From Lysobacteraceae bacterium (GTDB lineage: Bacteria; Pseudomonadota; Gammaproteobacteria; Xanthomonadales; Xanthomonadaceae): a stretch of 64,000 nucleotides of DNA. The DNA is taken from NCBI GenBank assembly GCA_030681035.1, contig JAUXUI010000118.1:17230-81229 (forward strand). The letters run 5' to 3'. A program made the position numbers and the translations under genes. Below, in pieces: positions 8,822-17,670 of the stretch. The notes beneath the pieces are model-generated. The model worked only from the letters and a program-made list of their open reading frames with translations, was not told the DNA's origin and did no database searches. How positions within the stretch are numbered: position 1 is the stretch's first letter; each line of letters begins with the position of its first letter.

Positions 8822-9268
8822 ATGAACAAGCCTGGATTGCTGCCGGATTGGCAGATCGCAACGGTGTTTGTGCGTTTCATCCTCGCCATCCTTTTCGTGA
8901 TGGCTGGCTGGTGGAAAGTGTTCGTGCTCACGCCGATGGCGCATGCCGAGCAATTTTTCATTGGTTGGTTTGCCGATAGCTGGATTCCCGACGCGCTGCT
9001 CTGGTCGCTCGGTTTGGGTATTCCATTTGTCGAGTTGGCCGCAGGCATAACACTGCTTTTGGGCTGGCGACTGCGCGAGACGCTGGTGACACTTGCTGTG
9101 TTGTTGATCGTCACAACCTACGGCCATGCGCTGAAAGAAGCGTTGTTCAACATTGATGGCCACACGTTCACCCGTTCGGTGCTGATCATTTTCCTGCTGG
9201 TGTCGCCAATTGGCGCCGATCACTGGACGCTGGATCGCCATCTTGCGCGCCGTCTGGCAAAACAGTGA
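8822..9268 (+). CDS. DoxX-like inner-membrane protein
   Basis: A 148-residue protein with four hydrophobic segments. The FVRFILAILFVMAGWWKVF start, a central FVELAAGITLLLGWRLR helix and a long terminal hydrophobic helix fit the DoxX/DoxD-like superfamily. Members of this family are often linked to thiol redox or membrane electron transfer. The ATG at this position is preferred because upstream extensions overlap the GST gene out of frame. A GST plus DoxX pairing is consistent with a redox or detoxification role, but this is inference. Confidence 0.65.
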   Translation: MNKPGLLPDWQIATVFVRFILAILFVMAGWWKVFVLTPMAHAEQFFIGWFADSWIPDALLWSLGLGIPFVELAAGITLLLGWRLRETLVTLAVLLIVTTYGHALKEALFNIDGHTFTRSVLIIFLLVSPIGADHWTLDRHLARRLAKQ

Positions 9269-9305
9269 GTGACATGGCCTCTGCGCTGTGCCAGCATGCG
9301 CGCCC

Positions 9306-10019
9306 ATGCGCCTGAACAAATACATATCCGATAGCGGCGAATGCTCGCGCCGGGAAGCCGATGAACGCATTGCCGCCGGTCGAGTGAGCGTCAACGGCGT
9401 GGTTGTCGGCATCGGCAGCAATATCGTTGATGGCGACACGGTGTTGATGGATGGGCAGCCACTGCGGCAACGCCGGGTTGCTGGCGGCCGTCGCCATGTC
9501 TATATCGCCTTCCACAAACCGGCGGGCGTTACCTGCACCACCGATACCGAGGTCAAAGGCAACATCATCGATTTCATCGGCCATCAGCAACGCATCTTTC
9601 CGATTGGCCGCCTCGACAAGGAATCCGAAGGCCTGATCCTGCTGACCAGCAACGGCGATATCGTCAACGAAATACTGCGTGCCGAAAATGCCAAGGAAAA
9701 GGAATATCTGGTCGGTGTGAGCCGCGAGGTCAACGACGAGTTCCTGCGTGGGATGGCGCGCGGCGGTATCGTCATGCATGGCCAGCGCACCCGACCGTGC
9801 CGTGCCACGCGACTTGGCAAGTTGGGGTTTCGCATCGTTCTCACGCAAGGGTTGAACCGCCAGATTCGGCTGATGGCTGCCCATTTTGGCTATCGGGTGA
9901 AGCGGTTGGTGCGCACCCGTATCGTCAATATCTCGCTGGGCCACCTCAAGACCGGGCAGTGGCGCAATCTCACCGATGCCGAATTGCGTGGCCTGTTGCC
10001 GATGCGCAGTGAGTGGTGA
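9306..10019 (+). CDS. rluF: RluF-type 23S rRNA pseudouridine synthase
   Basis: A 237-residue protein with an N-terminal S4 RNA-binding domain (RLNKYISDSGECSRREADERI) and a RsuA/RluB/E/F catalytic domain. The catalytic aspartate sits in GRLDKESEGL, and the QGLNRQIRLM segment is typical. Similarity along the whole length is closest to E. coli RluF (NIIDFI.H..RIFPIGRLDK; MSAHFGY.VK.L.RTRI), which modifies U2604 of 23S rRNA. The start chosen (MRLNK) is the usual family start and lies six codons inside a longer frame. It stands alone after the DoxX-like gene. Confidence 0.88.
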   Translation: MRLNKYISDSGECSRREADERIAAGRVSVNGVVVGIGSNIVDGDTVLMDGQPLRQRRVAGGRRHVYIAFHKPAGVTCTTDTEVKGNIIDFIGHQQRIFPIGRLDKESEGLILLTSNGDIVNEILRAENAKEKEYLVGVSREVNDEFLRGMARGGIVMHGQRTRPCRATRLGKLGFRIVLTQGLNRQIRLMAAHFGYRVKRLVRTRIVNISLGHLKTGQWRNLTDAELRGLLPMRSEW

Positions 10020-10273
10020 CGGGCTTTGATGATAGGGGTCGCCGCGTGCCACCCATCCTGCTTGCTCGGGACTCGGGAGAAGCAACAAATGGTCCGCAAA
10101 GGGCGCAAAAAACGCAAATAACAGCGTTGGGTAGGTAACAGTCCGGTTTTACCGCGCTCTTCCCATCCTTGCTGCTGGCTCGGCGTCGTGGCCCTTCGCG
10201 TTCTTTGCGGACTATCCGCTCTTGCTCTCGCTGGGACGGAGCTTTGGTGACTGGTGGGTCATCCTGCGGATAG
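10020..10273. repeat. Intergenic repeat remnant with distant inverted arms
   Basis: Between two convergent genes there is a gene-free stretch with a 9-bp inverted repeat (GTCCGCAAA near 10092 and TTTGCGGAC near 10204). It is surrounded by low-complexity GCAAA / TTTGCG runs. This looks like a decayed intergenic palindromic repeat of the kind common in these genomes. No coding potential was recognised. Confidence 0.3.
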
Positions 10274-11734
10274 TCACGCCAATGCCAGCACTTGGTGCCA
10301 GTGACTTCGCGCGGCATCAACGTCGGCACGATGGGCTTGCGGGGTGAAACTGCGCTCGGGCACGTAGGCACGGCGTAATTCGTCCAGGCCCGACCACAGG
10401 CCGACACCCAGGCCAGCCAGCATCGCCGCACCAAGCGCGGTGGTTTCCAGCATGCCTGGCCGATGCAGGGTGACGCCGGCAAGATCAGCCTGCATTTGCA
10501 GCAACAGATTGTTGGCAGCAGCGCCGCCATCGACGCGGATATCGCGCAGTGGCGCGCCCATGTCTGCCGCCATCGCTTCGAGAATGTCGCACTGGCTGTG
10601 GGCAATGGCTTCGAGAGCAGCGCGCGCCAGATGTGCGCGCGTGCTGCCGCCGCTGAGGCCATGAATCAGGCCGCGCGCCTGCGGCCGCCAGTGTGGCGCG
10701 CCAAGGCCGGCGTGGGCGGGAATGATGGTTACGCCGCCGCTGTCGGGCACGCTGGCGGCAAGCGCTTCGATCTGATCGGCACGCTCGATGATACCCAGGC
10801 CATCGCGCAGCCATGCAACCAGGGCGCCGGCGATATACGCACCCCCTTCCAGCGCGTAGGTGATGCGCTGATCGATCTGCCAGGCAATGGTGCTGAGCAT
10901 GCCGTGTCTACTCGGCACCGGCACGTTGCCGGTGTTGAGCAAGATGAAACTGCCGGTACCGTAGGTGATTTTGCCTTGCCCAGCATCAAAACAGCCTTGG
11001 CCGAACAACGCCGCCTGTTGATCGCCGGCGATACCGGCAATCGGCAGGCCATCGGGCAATTCCGGCACGTCCTGCACCCGCGCGCAAATGCCCGAGCTGG
11101 GCACAAGGCGGGGTAGTTGGATGTCGGCAAGGCCGAAGCGATGCGTCAGTTCATCGCACCATTGCGCACTCGTTATATCGAGCAGCAGGGTGCGGCTGGC
11201 ATTGCTGCGATCGGTCAGGTATTGGCCGCTGAGCCGACGCAGCAGATGCGTGTCGGCGGTACCGAAGCTGAGCCTTCGTCCGGCGTGATGCTGCTGCAAC
11301 CAGGCCAGCTTGCTGGCCGAAAAGTAGGGGTCGATCGGCAGGCCGGTGCGGGCTCGGGTGTCGGCTTCAAGCGCCTTGCGTTGCTCGCACCAATCGCTGC
11401 TGCGGCGATCGAGCCAGACGATGGCGTTGCCCAGCGATTCACCGCTGTCGGTGTCCCAGACGAACGTCGTTTCGCGCTGGTTGGTGATGCCGAGCGCCGC
11501 CAACCGGGCAGGGTCGATGCCGTCCAGCGCCAGGCGCAATGCCGTGCGCAGCGAAGCCCATATTTCATCGGGCGCATGCTCGACCCAGCCCGGCTGCGGG
11601 TAGTGTTGGGCAAAGCCGACATTGGCGCGGGAAACCACTGCCAGGTCACGGTCAATGACGAGCACCGTGTTGCCCGACGTTCCCTGATCGATCCCGATCA
11701 GAAGATCCGGTTTGGCTGGCGATGTAGCAGGCAT
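10274..11734 (-). CDS. glpK: Glycerol kinase
   Basis: A 486-residue FGGY-family kinase that phosphorylates glycerol to sn-glycerol 3-phosphate. The N-terminal phosphate-1 motif IGIDQGTSGNTVLVID, the ITNQRETTF segment and the substrate-binding THLLRRLSGQYLTDRSNASRT piece are present. The C-terminal nucleotide-binding GDQQAALFGQGCF...KITYGTGSF is also present, and the length is normal. The usual neighbours glpF or glpD are not adjacent here, so it is a stand-alone gene. FGGY members acting on other polyols are the main alternative, but the QRETT and SNASRT motifs favour glycerol. Confidence 0.9.
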   Translation of the reverse strand: MPATSPAKPDLLIGIDQGTSGNTVLVIDRDLAVVSRANVGFAQHYPQPGWVEHAPDEIWASLRTALRLALDGIDPARLAALGITNQRETTFVWDTDSGESLGNAIVWLDRRSSDWCEQRKALEADTRARTGLPIDPYFSASKLAWLQQHHAGRRLSFGTADTHLLRRLSGQYLTDRSNASRTLLLDITSAQWCDELTHRFGLADIQLPRLVPSSGICARVQDVPELPDGLPIAGIAGDQQAALFGQGCFDAGQGKITYGTGSFILLNTGNVPVPSRHGMLSTIAWQIDQRITYALEGGAYIAGALVAWLRDGLGIIERADQIEALAASVPDSGGVTIIPAHAGLGAPHWRPQARGLIHGLSGGSTRAHLARAALEAIAHSQCDILEAMAADMGAPLRDIRVDGGAAANNLLLQMQADLAGVTLHRPGMLETTALGAAMLAGLGVGLWSGLDELRRAYVPERSFTPQAHRADVDAARSHWHQVLALA

Positions 11735-11952
11735 GGTGTGGACAGTCCCGTGGTGTGTAATGCGCAGACCGCATCGTGCTTTCGCCGGGTACGCTGCGCG
11801 TCTTGACGGCTAACGCTGATGCCAATCATGCCCTATACGCCAATTCTCGCAACCCTCATTTACGTGCTTTCTGCCGATCGGCGCAAGGTGTTGATGGTGC
11901 ATCGCGCTTGTGCTGGCCGCGCAGCCTGACGCAGTGCAGGAAGCGGGCGATA

Positions 11953-14043
11953 TCAGCCATAGGCACTGTCATCCGTAGTCGCCAATGCGTGTTTCGCGAG
12001 TGGCAAGTTTTCAACGGCGGGAACGTGCTTGGGTAGCGTAAAAAACGATATCCGGTCGAGCAGTAGTTCGGCTGATTTCTCCAATATTGCGGCACACTTC
12101 ATCGTTCGCAACGACAGATCAGCGCCGTCGTCCGCAATCTGCGTCAGACCCACCAGGCAGGAATCCACTTTCACGACGGTGTCGGCATGCGCATGCGCCT
12201 TCACGACATTCGTTTCCATCAACTGTGCGACGTGTTCCGATTGTTCACCGATGGTGTCGAGCAGTTCGCGGCACTCGCCCAGCGACGTGACGCCGTGATC
12301 CAGGCTGGCGATGATTTCCGACATCATGTGGCGGGCGCCACCGGAAACCGAACGTGAGCGTTTTGCCAGGCCATGAACCTCATCGACAACCGTCGCAAGC
12401 GCGCGATGCGGATCGCCGGTGCGTGCTCGCTCGGCTGCGTTGAGCGCAAGGATGTCGGTCTCGCTGGCGACGGCAGCCATGACCGTAACGGTGTCGCCAA
12501 TGCGGTTCACAGCCTGCTGTACATTGTCGATCGACGCAATGACCCGCTGTAGCCCGGCGCGCGCGTTGATCGCGATTTTATGGTTGTCGTTGGCGAAGCC
12601 GTGGGCAACGACGGTGTGCTCAAGCTGTGCGGTCATGGCCTGCTGCAGTTCGCGAATCTGGGTGGCGATGCGGGCGACCGCCTGTTTTTGTTCTGTCATG
12701 TACAGCCCGATGTCGCGTGCATCGCCGGCAATCCGGAATGCTGCCTCGGTGGTGGTGCCGGCGGCGATGGTTACGTCGTTGGTCAGGCCGCGCAAGTTGC
12801 CGGCGATATTCAGGGTGGCTTGCACGATGTCGCCGATTTCATCCTCGTTGCGAATGACGACCGAGCCGGTGAGATCGCCCGAACTGATCGCGCTGCCCAG
12901 GCGCTGCGCGTCGGCGAGCGGGCGCGTTACCGCGCGCATCAGCATCACACCGAGCCAACCGGCCACCATCGCGGCGGCGACCAACAACGTCAGCGCCAGC
13001 ACCCAGTGCCGTGCGTAGCGGGTTTCGGCGTCTCGTATTGCGCGCGCGGCCGCAGCTGCGTGCTGGTCGGCCAACGCGTTGGCGCTTGCTACCAGCGGCT
13101 CGTATCGCTGCGGCAGTTCGTTCGCAAGGATATCTTCGGCACGCTCGTGCTCGCCGCGTTCGAGCGCTTGCAGCGTGGCATCGATGCGGTCCTTGTACTG
13201 CATGCGTACCGAATTCCAGCGTTCCAGCAATGCCCGCTGGCCTGGCCTGTCGGTTCGGGCGCGGTAGTTCGCCACAAGCGCGGCGATGTCGTCCTGATTG
13301 GCGACGATCCGGCGTCTGCTCGCGTCAAGCGTCTCGGTCGCGACTCCGGTTGCGGCATCGGTTATCAGGATGCGGTTCTCCATCATCTTGCGCAGGATGG
13401 TGCCCATTTGCTGCGCGGGCAGCAGGTGGTTTCGCTGGATGCGGGCGAGGGCGGCATTGCTGGCTGCCATGCCGGCCATCGCCGAGACCGCTGCTGCCAG
13501 GCCGGACAGTGCCAGGACCACGATGATGGCGGCGATACGATCACGCAGACGCAATCCGCGCAGCCGGCCTGCAATGCCGCGCCAGCTTGTTCCGATGATG
13601 CGGCCACGCCACAGACGCCAACGGTGATGGCGCGATGCATCGCGCATATCGGCATACGCGTGTTGCGCATGTCGTACCTGTTCGACGGTTGGTCGCGTGC
13701 GCAGCGACATGTAACCGACGACTTCGCCATCGGCAACGATGGGGTTGGCATTGGCCTCCACCCAGTAAAAGCCGCCATCCTTGCAACGATTCTTGATTGA
13801 TCCTTTCCATGCCTTGCCTGCTTTCAGCGTGGCCCACAGGTCGGCAAACACCGCCGCCGGCATGTCGGGATGGCGCATGATGTTGTGCGGCTGGCCGACC
13901 AGTTCCTCCTGTGTGTATCCGCTGATCTCGCAGAACGTGGTGTTGACGTAGGTGATGATGCCATGCGAATTGGTGCGCGACACCACACTGTCGCCATCGC
14001 GCAGATGGCGTTCAGTGTCGGTGACTGGCAAGTTCTGGCGCAT
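11953..14043 (-). CDS. PAS-containing methyl-accepting chemotaxis-like protein with degenerate signalling tip
   Basis: A 696-residue protein. Residues about 1-125 form an Aer-type PAS domain (DGDSVVSRTNSHGIITYVN, FYWVEANANPI). There are two membrane segments (about 170-195 and 350-375) around a helical periplasmic region, then a HAMP domain and a long coiled coil. The hairpin tip that normally contacts CheA and CheW should read close to NAAVEAARAGEQGRGFAVV. Here it reads NAAERARTGDPHRALATVV, with one residue deleted and key glycines and glutamates lost. The gene is 14 bp downstream of a paralogue with an intact tip and almost certainly shares its transcript. It may sense without coupling to CheA, or be decaying. 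The PAS could bind FAD or another ligand. Confidence 0.8.
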   Translation of the reverse strand: MRQNLPVTDTERHLRDGDSVVSRTNSHGIITYVNTTFCEISGYTQEELVGQPHNIMRHPDMPAAVFADLWATLKAGKAWKGSIKNRCKDGGFYWVEANANPIVADGEVVGYMSLRTRPTVEQVRHAQHAYADMRDASRHHRWRLWRGRIIGTSWRGIAGRLRGLRLRDRIAAIIVVLALSGLAAAVSAMAGMAASNAALARIQRNHLLPAQQMGTILRKMMENRILITDAATGVATETLDASRRRIVANQDDIAALVANYRARTDRPGQRALLERWNSVRMQYKDRIDATLQALERGEHERAEDILANELPQRYEPLVASANALADQHAAAAARAIRDAETRYARHWVLALTLLVAAAMVAGWLGVMLMRAVTRPLADAQRLGSAISSGDLTGSVVIRNEDEIGDIVQATLNIAGNLRGLTNDVTIAAGTTTEAAFRIAGDARDIGLYMTEQKQAVARIATQIRELQQAMTAQLEHTVVAHGFANDNHKIAINARAGLQRVIASIDNVQQAVNRIGDTVTVMAAVASETDILALNAAERARTGDPHRALATVVDEVHGLAKRSRSVSGGARHMMSEIIASLDHGVTSLGECRELLDTIGEQSEHVAQLMETNVVKAHAHADTVVKVDSCLVGLTQIADDGADLSLRTMKCAAILEKSAELLLDRISFFTLPKHVPAVENLPLAKHALATTDDSAYG

Positions 14044-14057
14044 GCAATAGCCTCAAT

Positions 14058-15611
14058 TCAAGCCAGCCGGAAAAAGCCCATCAGCCGATCCAGCCGTTCG
14101 GACTGCGCGCGCAATTCGTCGGATGCCGCTGCCGCTTCCTCGACCAGGGATGCGTTTTGCTGGGTGACATCATCCATCTTCACCACCGCCGTATTGATCT
14201 GTCCGACACCCTGCGACTGCTCCGCGCTGGCCGACGCGATTTCGCTGACCATGGCCGATACCTTTTGCACGCTGCCGACGATCTCGCGCAACACATCGCC
14301 CGATTCGCGCACTACCGCCGAGCCGACATGGGTTTTTTCCACCGCATCGCCCACCAACGACTTGACCTCGCGCGACGCCTCGGCTGAACGCTGCGCCAGA
14401 TTGCGCACTTCAGCCGCCACCACCGCAAAACCGCGCCCTTGTTCGCCCGCGCGCGCCGCTTCCACCGCTGCATTGAGCGCCAGCAAATTGGTCTGAAAGT
14501 CAATGCCATCGATCACGCCGATGATTTCCGAGATTTTGCTGCTGGATCGATTGATGTCGTCCATCGAAGCAATCGCGCGCTCGACCAGTTGCCCGCCCGC
14601 TTCGGCGCGGCCGCGTGCCTCGGCGACGATCATTGCGGCATTGCTCGCATTTTCGGCGTTCTCACGCACCGACGCGGTCATCTCCTCCATTGCCGCGGCG
14701 GTTTCCTCAAGCACCGATGCCTGCTCCTGCGCGCGCGCGCTGAGATCGTTGTTGCCGGCCGATATCTGGGTGGCGGCGCTGGCGACCGCACTGCTGCCAT
14801 CGCGCACATCGCTGGTGATGCCGCGCAGATTGCCGGCGATGTTCTTGATCGATTGCGCAACCGCGCCAATTTCATCGTCGCGCTCGACACGCAGATCCTG
14901 GCTCAGATCGCCGGAGCCGACCGCTTGCGCGAACTGTTGTGCGGCACCCAGTGTCCGCTTCATGCTTCTCAATGCAGCCAGCGAAAATCCCACGGTGACG
15001 ACGATGACAATCATCTTCGCCGCCATCGGCAGCGGAATGTCGTAGTGGAGCATGTCCGCTATGGTGGATGCAGCGGCGATCAGGGTCAGAAACAAAAAGG
15101 CGATCGTCAATCGCGTACTCAAGGCAAGCGTGCGCAGCCGGTCGCCGATGCCCAGCAACCCGGTGCGCATGATCCGCCCCCGGCGCACGGTCCATCCCCG
15201 GCGTTGCTCGCGGATGGCGGTATACACCTTTTCCGCATGTTCGATCTGCTCGCGCGTGGGTCGCGTACGCAACGACATGTGGCCGATCACCTGGCCGTTC
15301 TGATGGATCGGATTGGCGTTGGCCTCGACCCAATAGAAACCGCCGTCCTTGCAGCGGTTCTTCACCAATCCCTTCCACGACCGGCCGGCATGCAGTGTCT
15401 TCCAGAAGTCGGCAAATGCCGCAGGTGGCATGTCCGGGTGGCGCACGATGTTCTGCGGCTGGCCGATCAGTTCATCCTCGGAGAAGCCGCTGATTTCGCA
15501 AAAGGTGCGGTTGACGTAGGTGATCTTGCCCTTGGTATCGGTCTTGGAGACGACGCTGTCGCCGTCCCTGAGCACGTGTTCGTGATTTGTTACCGGCAGA
15601 TTGATGCGCAT
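14058..15611 (-). CDS. Aer-like PAS-containing methyl-accepting chemotaxis protein
   Basis: A 517-residue receptor. It has an N-terminal cytoplasmic PAS domain (FCEISGFSEDELIGQPQNI, CKDGGFYWVEANANPI), two closely spaced membrane segments with almost no periplasmic domain, a HAMP region and a canonical signalling hairpin (LNAAVEAARAGEQGRGFAVV). This layout is that of energy- or redox-taxis receptors of the Aer type. Signals are passed to CheA/CheW, whose genes are not in this window. The start MRINLPVT is favoured over one ten codons upstream because it follows a GGGGGGA ribosome-binding site. It is the first gene of a two-receptor unit. Confidence 0.9.
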   Translation of the reverse strand: MRINLPVTNHEHVLRDGDSVVSKTDTKGKITYVNRTFCEISGFSEDELIGQPQNIVRHPDMPPAAFADFWKTLHAGRSWKGLVKNRCKDGGFYWVEANANPIHQNGQVIGHMSLRTRPTREQIEHAEKVYTAIREQRRGWTVRRGRIMRTGLLGIGDRLRTLALSTRLTIAFLFLTLIAAASTIADMLHYDIPLPMAAKMIVIVVTVGFSLAALRSMKRTLGAAQQFAQAVGSGDLSQDLRVERDDEIGAVAQSIKNIAGNLRGITSDVRDGSSAVASAATQISAGNNDLSARAQEQASVLEETAAAMEEMTASVRENAENASNAAMIVAEARGRAEAGGQLVERAIASMDDINRSSSKISEIIGVIDGIDFQTNLLALNAAVEAARAGEQGRGFAVVAAEVRNLAQRSAEASREVKSLVGDAVEKTHVGSAVVRESGDVLREIVGSVQKVSAMVSEIASASAEQSQGVGQINTAVVKMDDVTQQNASLVEEAAAASDELRAQSERLDRLMGFFRLA

Positions 15612-16065
15612 TTCGTCCCCCCGAAAAATCATGACTTCCATTTCACAGCGACTGCTGTGACCTCAAGCGGTGTTCTCGGCAACCACCGTGTCAACTTGAG
15701 GCCTTATGCGACCGGCACCCGCCGGGTTGCGTCGGAGCAGCAATTCGCTGCCAACGCGGTGTGCCAACAGCGGTGGTTTTTCAGTGCCGCAGTCGCACCT
15801 ATGGGTGGTAGCTGGTTCCGCAATGAAATGTCTAAAAATCCAATGGTGTCAGTCCGTTAGTTCGATCTTGAGGTTGTGGCGATAGCCTTGGTTTACGCGT
15901 TTCTCGTGTGGCGTTTTCACCAACTGTCAGTGCCGCAGTGCGGTCGCGTCGATGGTTCGATGGTGTGTCGTTTTCCGCTGATGGTCTATCAGGAGATTCC
16001 CGGTGTGGGCCGCAACGGCGGCGTTTGTCGTACCAGGTGGTTCCCCAGTAGGCGGCCATGACTCA
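15612..16065. other. Intergenic region without recognised gene
   Basis: About 450 bp upstream of the receptor pair, leading into the hairpin repeat. It should carry the receptor-operon promoter on the minus strand. No riboswitch, RNA gene or convincing promoter was recognised, and short frames lack ribosome-binding sites. Confidence 0.4.
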
Positions 16066-16133
16066 GGTCGCCCACAGGGTGGGCTCCTACAAAAAGCGGA
16101 TGCCCACTGTAGGAGCCCACCCTGTGGGCGACC
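16066..16133. repeat. Long perfect hairpin repeat (REP/MITE-like)
   Basis: Two perfectly complementary 26-bp arms (16066-16091 and 16108-16133) enclose a 16-nt loop. The arm core is CCCACAGGGTGGGCTCCTA and its complement. A related single half, with the same TAGGAGC start, occurs near 23122 after clpA. This fits a dispersed palindromic element rather than a gene-specific terminator, as there is no T-run. Confidence 0.7.
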
Positions 16134-16321
16134 GGGCGAAGCGAATGGCGGGATCGCCACGACCGGTCACGTCCGACTGGCGACTAGGTGATTCCCCGGT
16201 ATGCGGGGCGGACAGATCAGGACAGACTCGCCAGCTCTGAAACCTACACCGAGCCATCACGGGCACTGACGTATTTTTGCCGCACCGTGTTGCTGCTTCG
16301 AAGCCGCAATGGAGTTACCCA

Positions 16322-16987
16322 ATGCCTGGATCCGTCGCTCAGGTACTGATCGCCGTAGACGGGGATCTCCTGCGCTTTGCATTGGCTGAAATGGTGCGCG
16401 GCATGCCCGAGTATTCATTGCGTGGTGTTGCCGTAGACGCCGCCACAGCAATCATTGCGATGCGTTCGCACAAGCTTGACGTGCTGTTTCTGGATGTCGT
16501 GTTGGCGGAAAAGGTGAAGGCCGCATTCGGTGGGCATGGAACCCATCCTCGTGTCCTCTTGTTTTCGCCGCGCCGGCACATCGGGCTCGATGCCACCTGT
16601 GCTATGGATTGCGCTTGCGGCTTTTTGCGTGAGCGGGCGCCGTTGAAGCATATGCAAGTGGTTACGCGAATCGTGGCATCGTGCGATGTAGCCGCAGCAG
16701 GGGCGGCGAAGCGCTGCGAGACCTGTCCACTACGACCAACGCTGGAACCCGCGCAATTACCAGTCAGTGGGCGTGAGCGGGAGGTGTTTGCCCGGATCGG
16801 TGCCGGTGAAAGCAATCAGGTCATCGCCCAGGCGCTCGGCATCAGCGTCAAGACCGTTGAATGCCACCGCGAGAACTGCAAACACAAGTTGGGCCTGCGA
16901 TCAGCATTCCAGTTGGTTGCGGCGGCGGTTGCGTGGCGTGCTGGCGATTATGTGCCCGATCGCGACAGTGTGCTCTTGCGCAGGTGA
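16322..16987 (+). CDS. LuxR/NarL-type response regulator with atypical receiver
   Basis: A 221-residue protein. The N-terminal 120 residues resemble a CheY-like receiver (VLIAVDGDLLRFALAEMV, with the likely phospho-acceptor aspartate in DVLFLDVVL). The C-terminal domain is a clear LuxR helix-turn-helix (SGREREVFARIGAGES...GISVKTVECHR). The conserved receiver lysine region (normally GYL.K) reads CGFLRERAP, and two cysteine pairs (CAC, CETC) lie in the linker. It may be a pseudo-receiver or redox-responsive. The start follows a GGAG ribosome-binding site. No partner kinase is adjacent, and the regulon is unknown. Confidence 0.78.
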   Translation: MPGSVAQVLIAVDGDLLRFALAEMVRGMPEYSLRGVAVDAATAIIAMRSHKLDVLFLDVVLAEKVKAAFGGHGTHPRVLLFSPRRHIGLDATCAMDCACGFLRERAPLKHMQVVTRIVASCDVAAAGAAKRCETCPLRPTLEPAQLPVSGREREVFARIGAGESNQVIAQALGISVKTVECHRENCKHKLGLRSAFQLVAAAVAWRAGDYVPDRDSVLLRR

Positions 16988-17017
16988 CGGGCTGCCGGGA
17001 ATAGGTTGTCATAGCCG

Positions 17018-17046
17018 TTGTATTGTCCGCCATTGGCGCATATCAT
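17018..17046 (+). promoter_or_regulatory. Candidate promoter of the toxin-antitoxin pair
   Basis: TTGTAT, a 17-nt spacer and TATCAT resemble a sigma-70 promoter. The expected start of transcription would fall almost exactly on the toxin ATG at 17054, implying a leaderless or near-leaderless mRNA. No Shine-Dalgarno sequence is visible before that ATG, which agrees. This is a pattern match only. Confidence 0.35.
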
Positions 17047-17053
17047 TCAGCGT

Positions 17054-17365
17054 ATGGAGTTCATCGAAACTCCGACATTCACCCGCATGCTTACTGCGCT
17101 ACTGACGGATGACCAGTATTCGGACATTCAGAATGTCTTGGTGGAAAACCCGGAACGGGGCGACATCATCAAAGGTGGCGGTGGAATCCGCAAGCTGTGC
17201 TTTGCGCTGTCTGGGCGAGGCAAGAGTGGGGGCGTTCGGGTGATCTACTACTGGCTCCGGGACGATGGGCAGATTTACCTGCTGCTGATCTATCCGAAGT
17301 CGAAAAAGGACGATCTGACGAACCGGGAAGTCGCCTTGCTGCGCGAATTTGCGAAGGAGCCATGA
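17054..17365 (+). CDS. RelE/HigB2-type toxin
   Basis: A 103-residue basic protein of the RelE/ParE toxin fold, closest in pattern to HigB-2 of Vibrio cholerae. It has the segments VENPERGDIIKGGGGIRKL, GRGKSGGVRVIYYW and YLLLIYPKSKKDDLT in the same order and spacing. HigB-type toxins are ribosome-dependent mRNA endonucleases. The stop codon overlaps the start of the helix-turn-helix gene (ATGA). Toxin-first order is typical of hig modules. The pair lies next to a MITE-like element in a variable spot beside hflD. Confidence 0.88.
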   Translation: MEFIETPTFTRMLTALLTDDQYSDIQNVLVENPERGDIIKGGGGIRKLCFALSGRGKSGGVRVIYYWLRDDGQIYLLLIYPKSKKDDLTNREVALLREFAKEP

Positions 17366-17670
17366 CGATGGAACACACATTATTCGATGACTTGGTGCAA
17401 AGCCTGAAAGAAGCCAAGGCGATTGCTCGCGGGGAAGCCCCGGCGTCGCGCCGGATCACGGTAACGCCGCCTGACGTGAAGACAGCGCGCGAGCAAATCG
17501 GGCTGTCACAAAGCGAATTTGCCCGCTTGATGCGGGTCAGCATCAAAACGCTGCAAAACTGGGAGCAGCATCGCCGCAACCCGACCGGCCCCGCTGCTGC
17601 CTTGCTCAAGATCGTGCTGACCGCGCCGGATGTTGCGCTCAAGACGCTGCACGCCTCGCTGCCGAAGTGA
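17362..17670 (+). CDS. HigA2-type antitoxin, XRE-family DNA-binding protein
   Basis: A 102-residue protein with a C-terminal XRE/Cro-type helix-turn-helix (AREQIGLSQSEFARLMRVS, then TLQNWEQHRRNPTGPA). The N-terminal part (LFDDLVQSLKEAKAIARGE) matches the antitoxin arm of HigA-2. It should neutralise the upstream toxin and repress the shared promoter. Two start codons six bases apart (ATGACGATG) are possible; the first overlaps the toxin stop. Assignment is based on gene pairing and the motif. Confidence 0.88.
   Translation: MTMEHTLFDDLVQSLKEAKAIARGEAPASRRITVTPPDVKTAREQIGLSQSEFARLMRVSIKTLQNWEQHRRNPTGPAAALLKIVLTAPDVALKTLHASLPK

Noticed and set aside
12580..15860. Long plus-strand frames (406 and 473 codons) opposite the two chemoreceptor genes
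   Set aside because: Receptor motifs are unambiguous on the minus strand; the opposing frames have no domain, no ribosome-binding site and unusual composition.
15692..15900. Possible cyclic-di-GMP riboswitch upstream of the receptors or the LuxR-type gene
   Set aside because: No GEMM-type conserved core or tetraloop receptor could be matched by eye.
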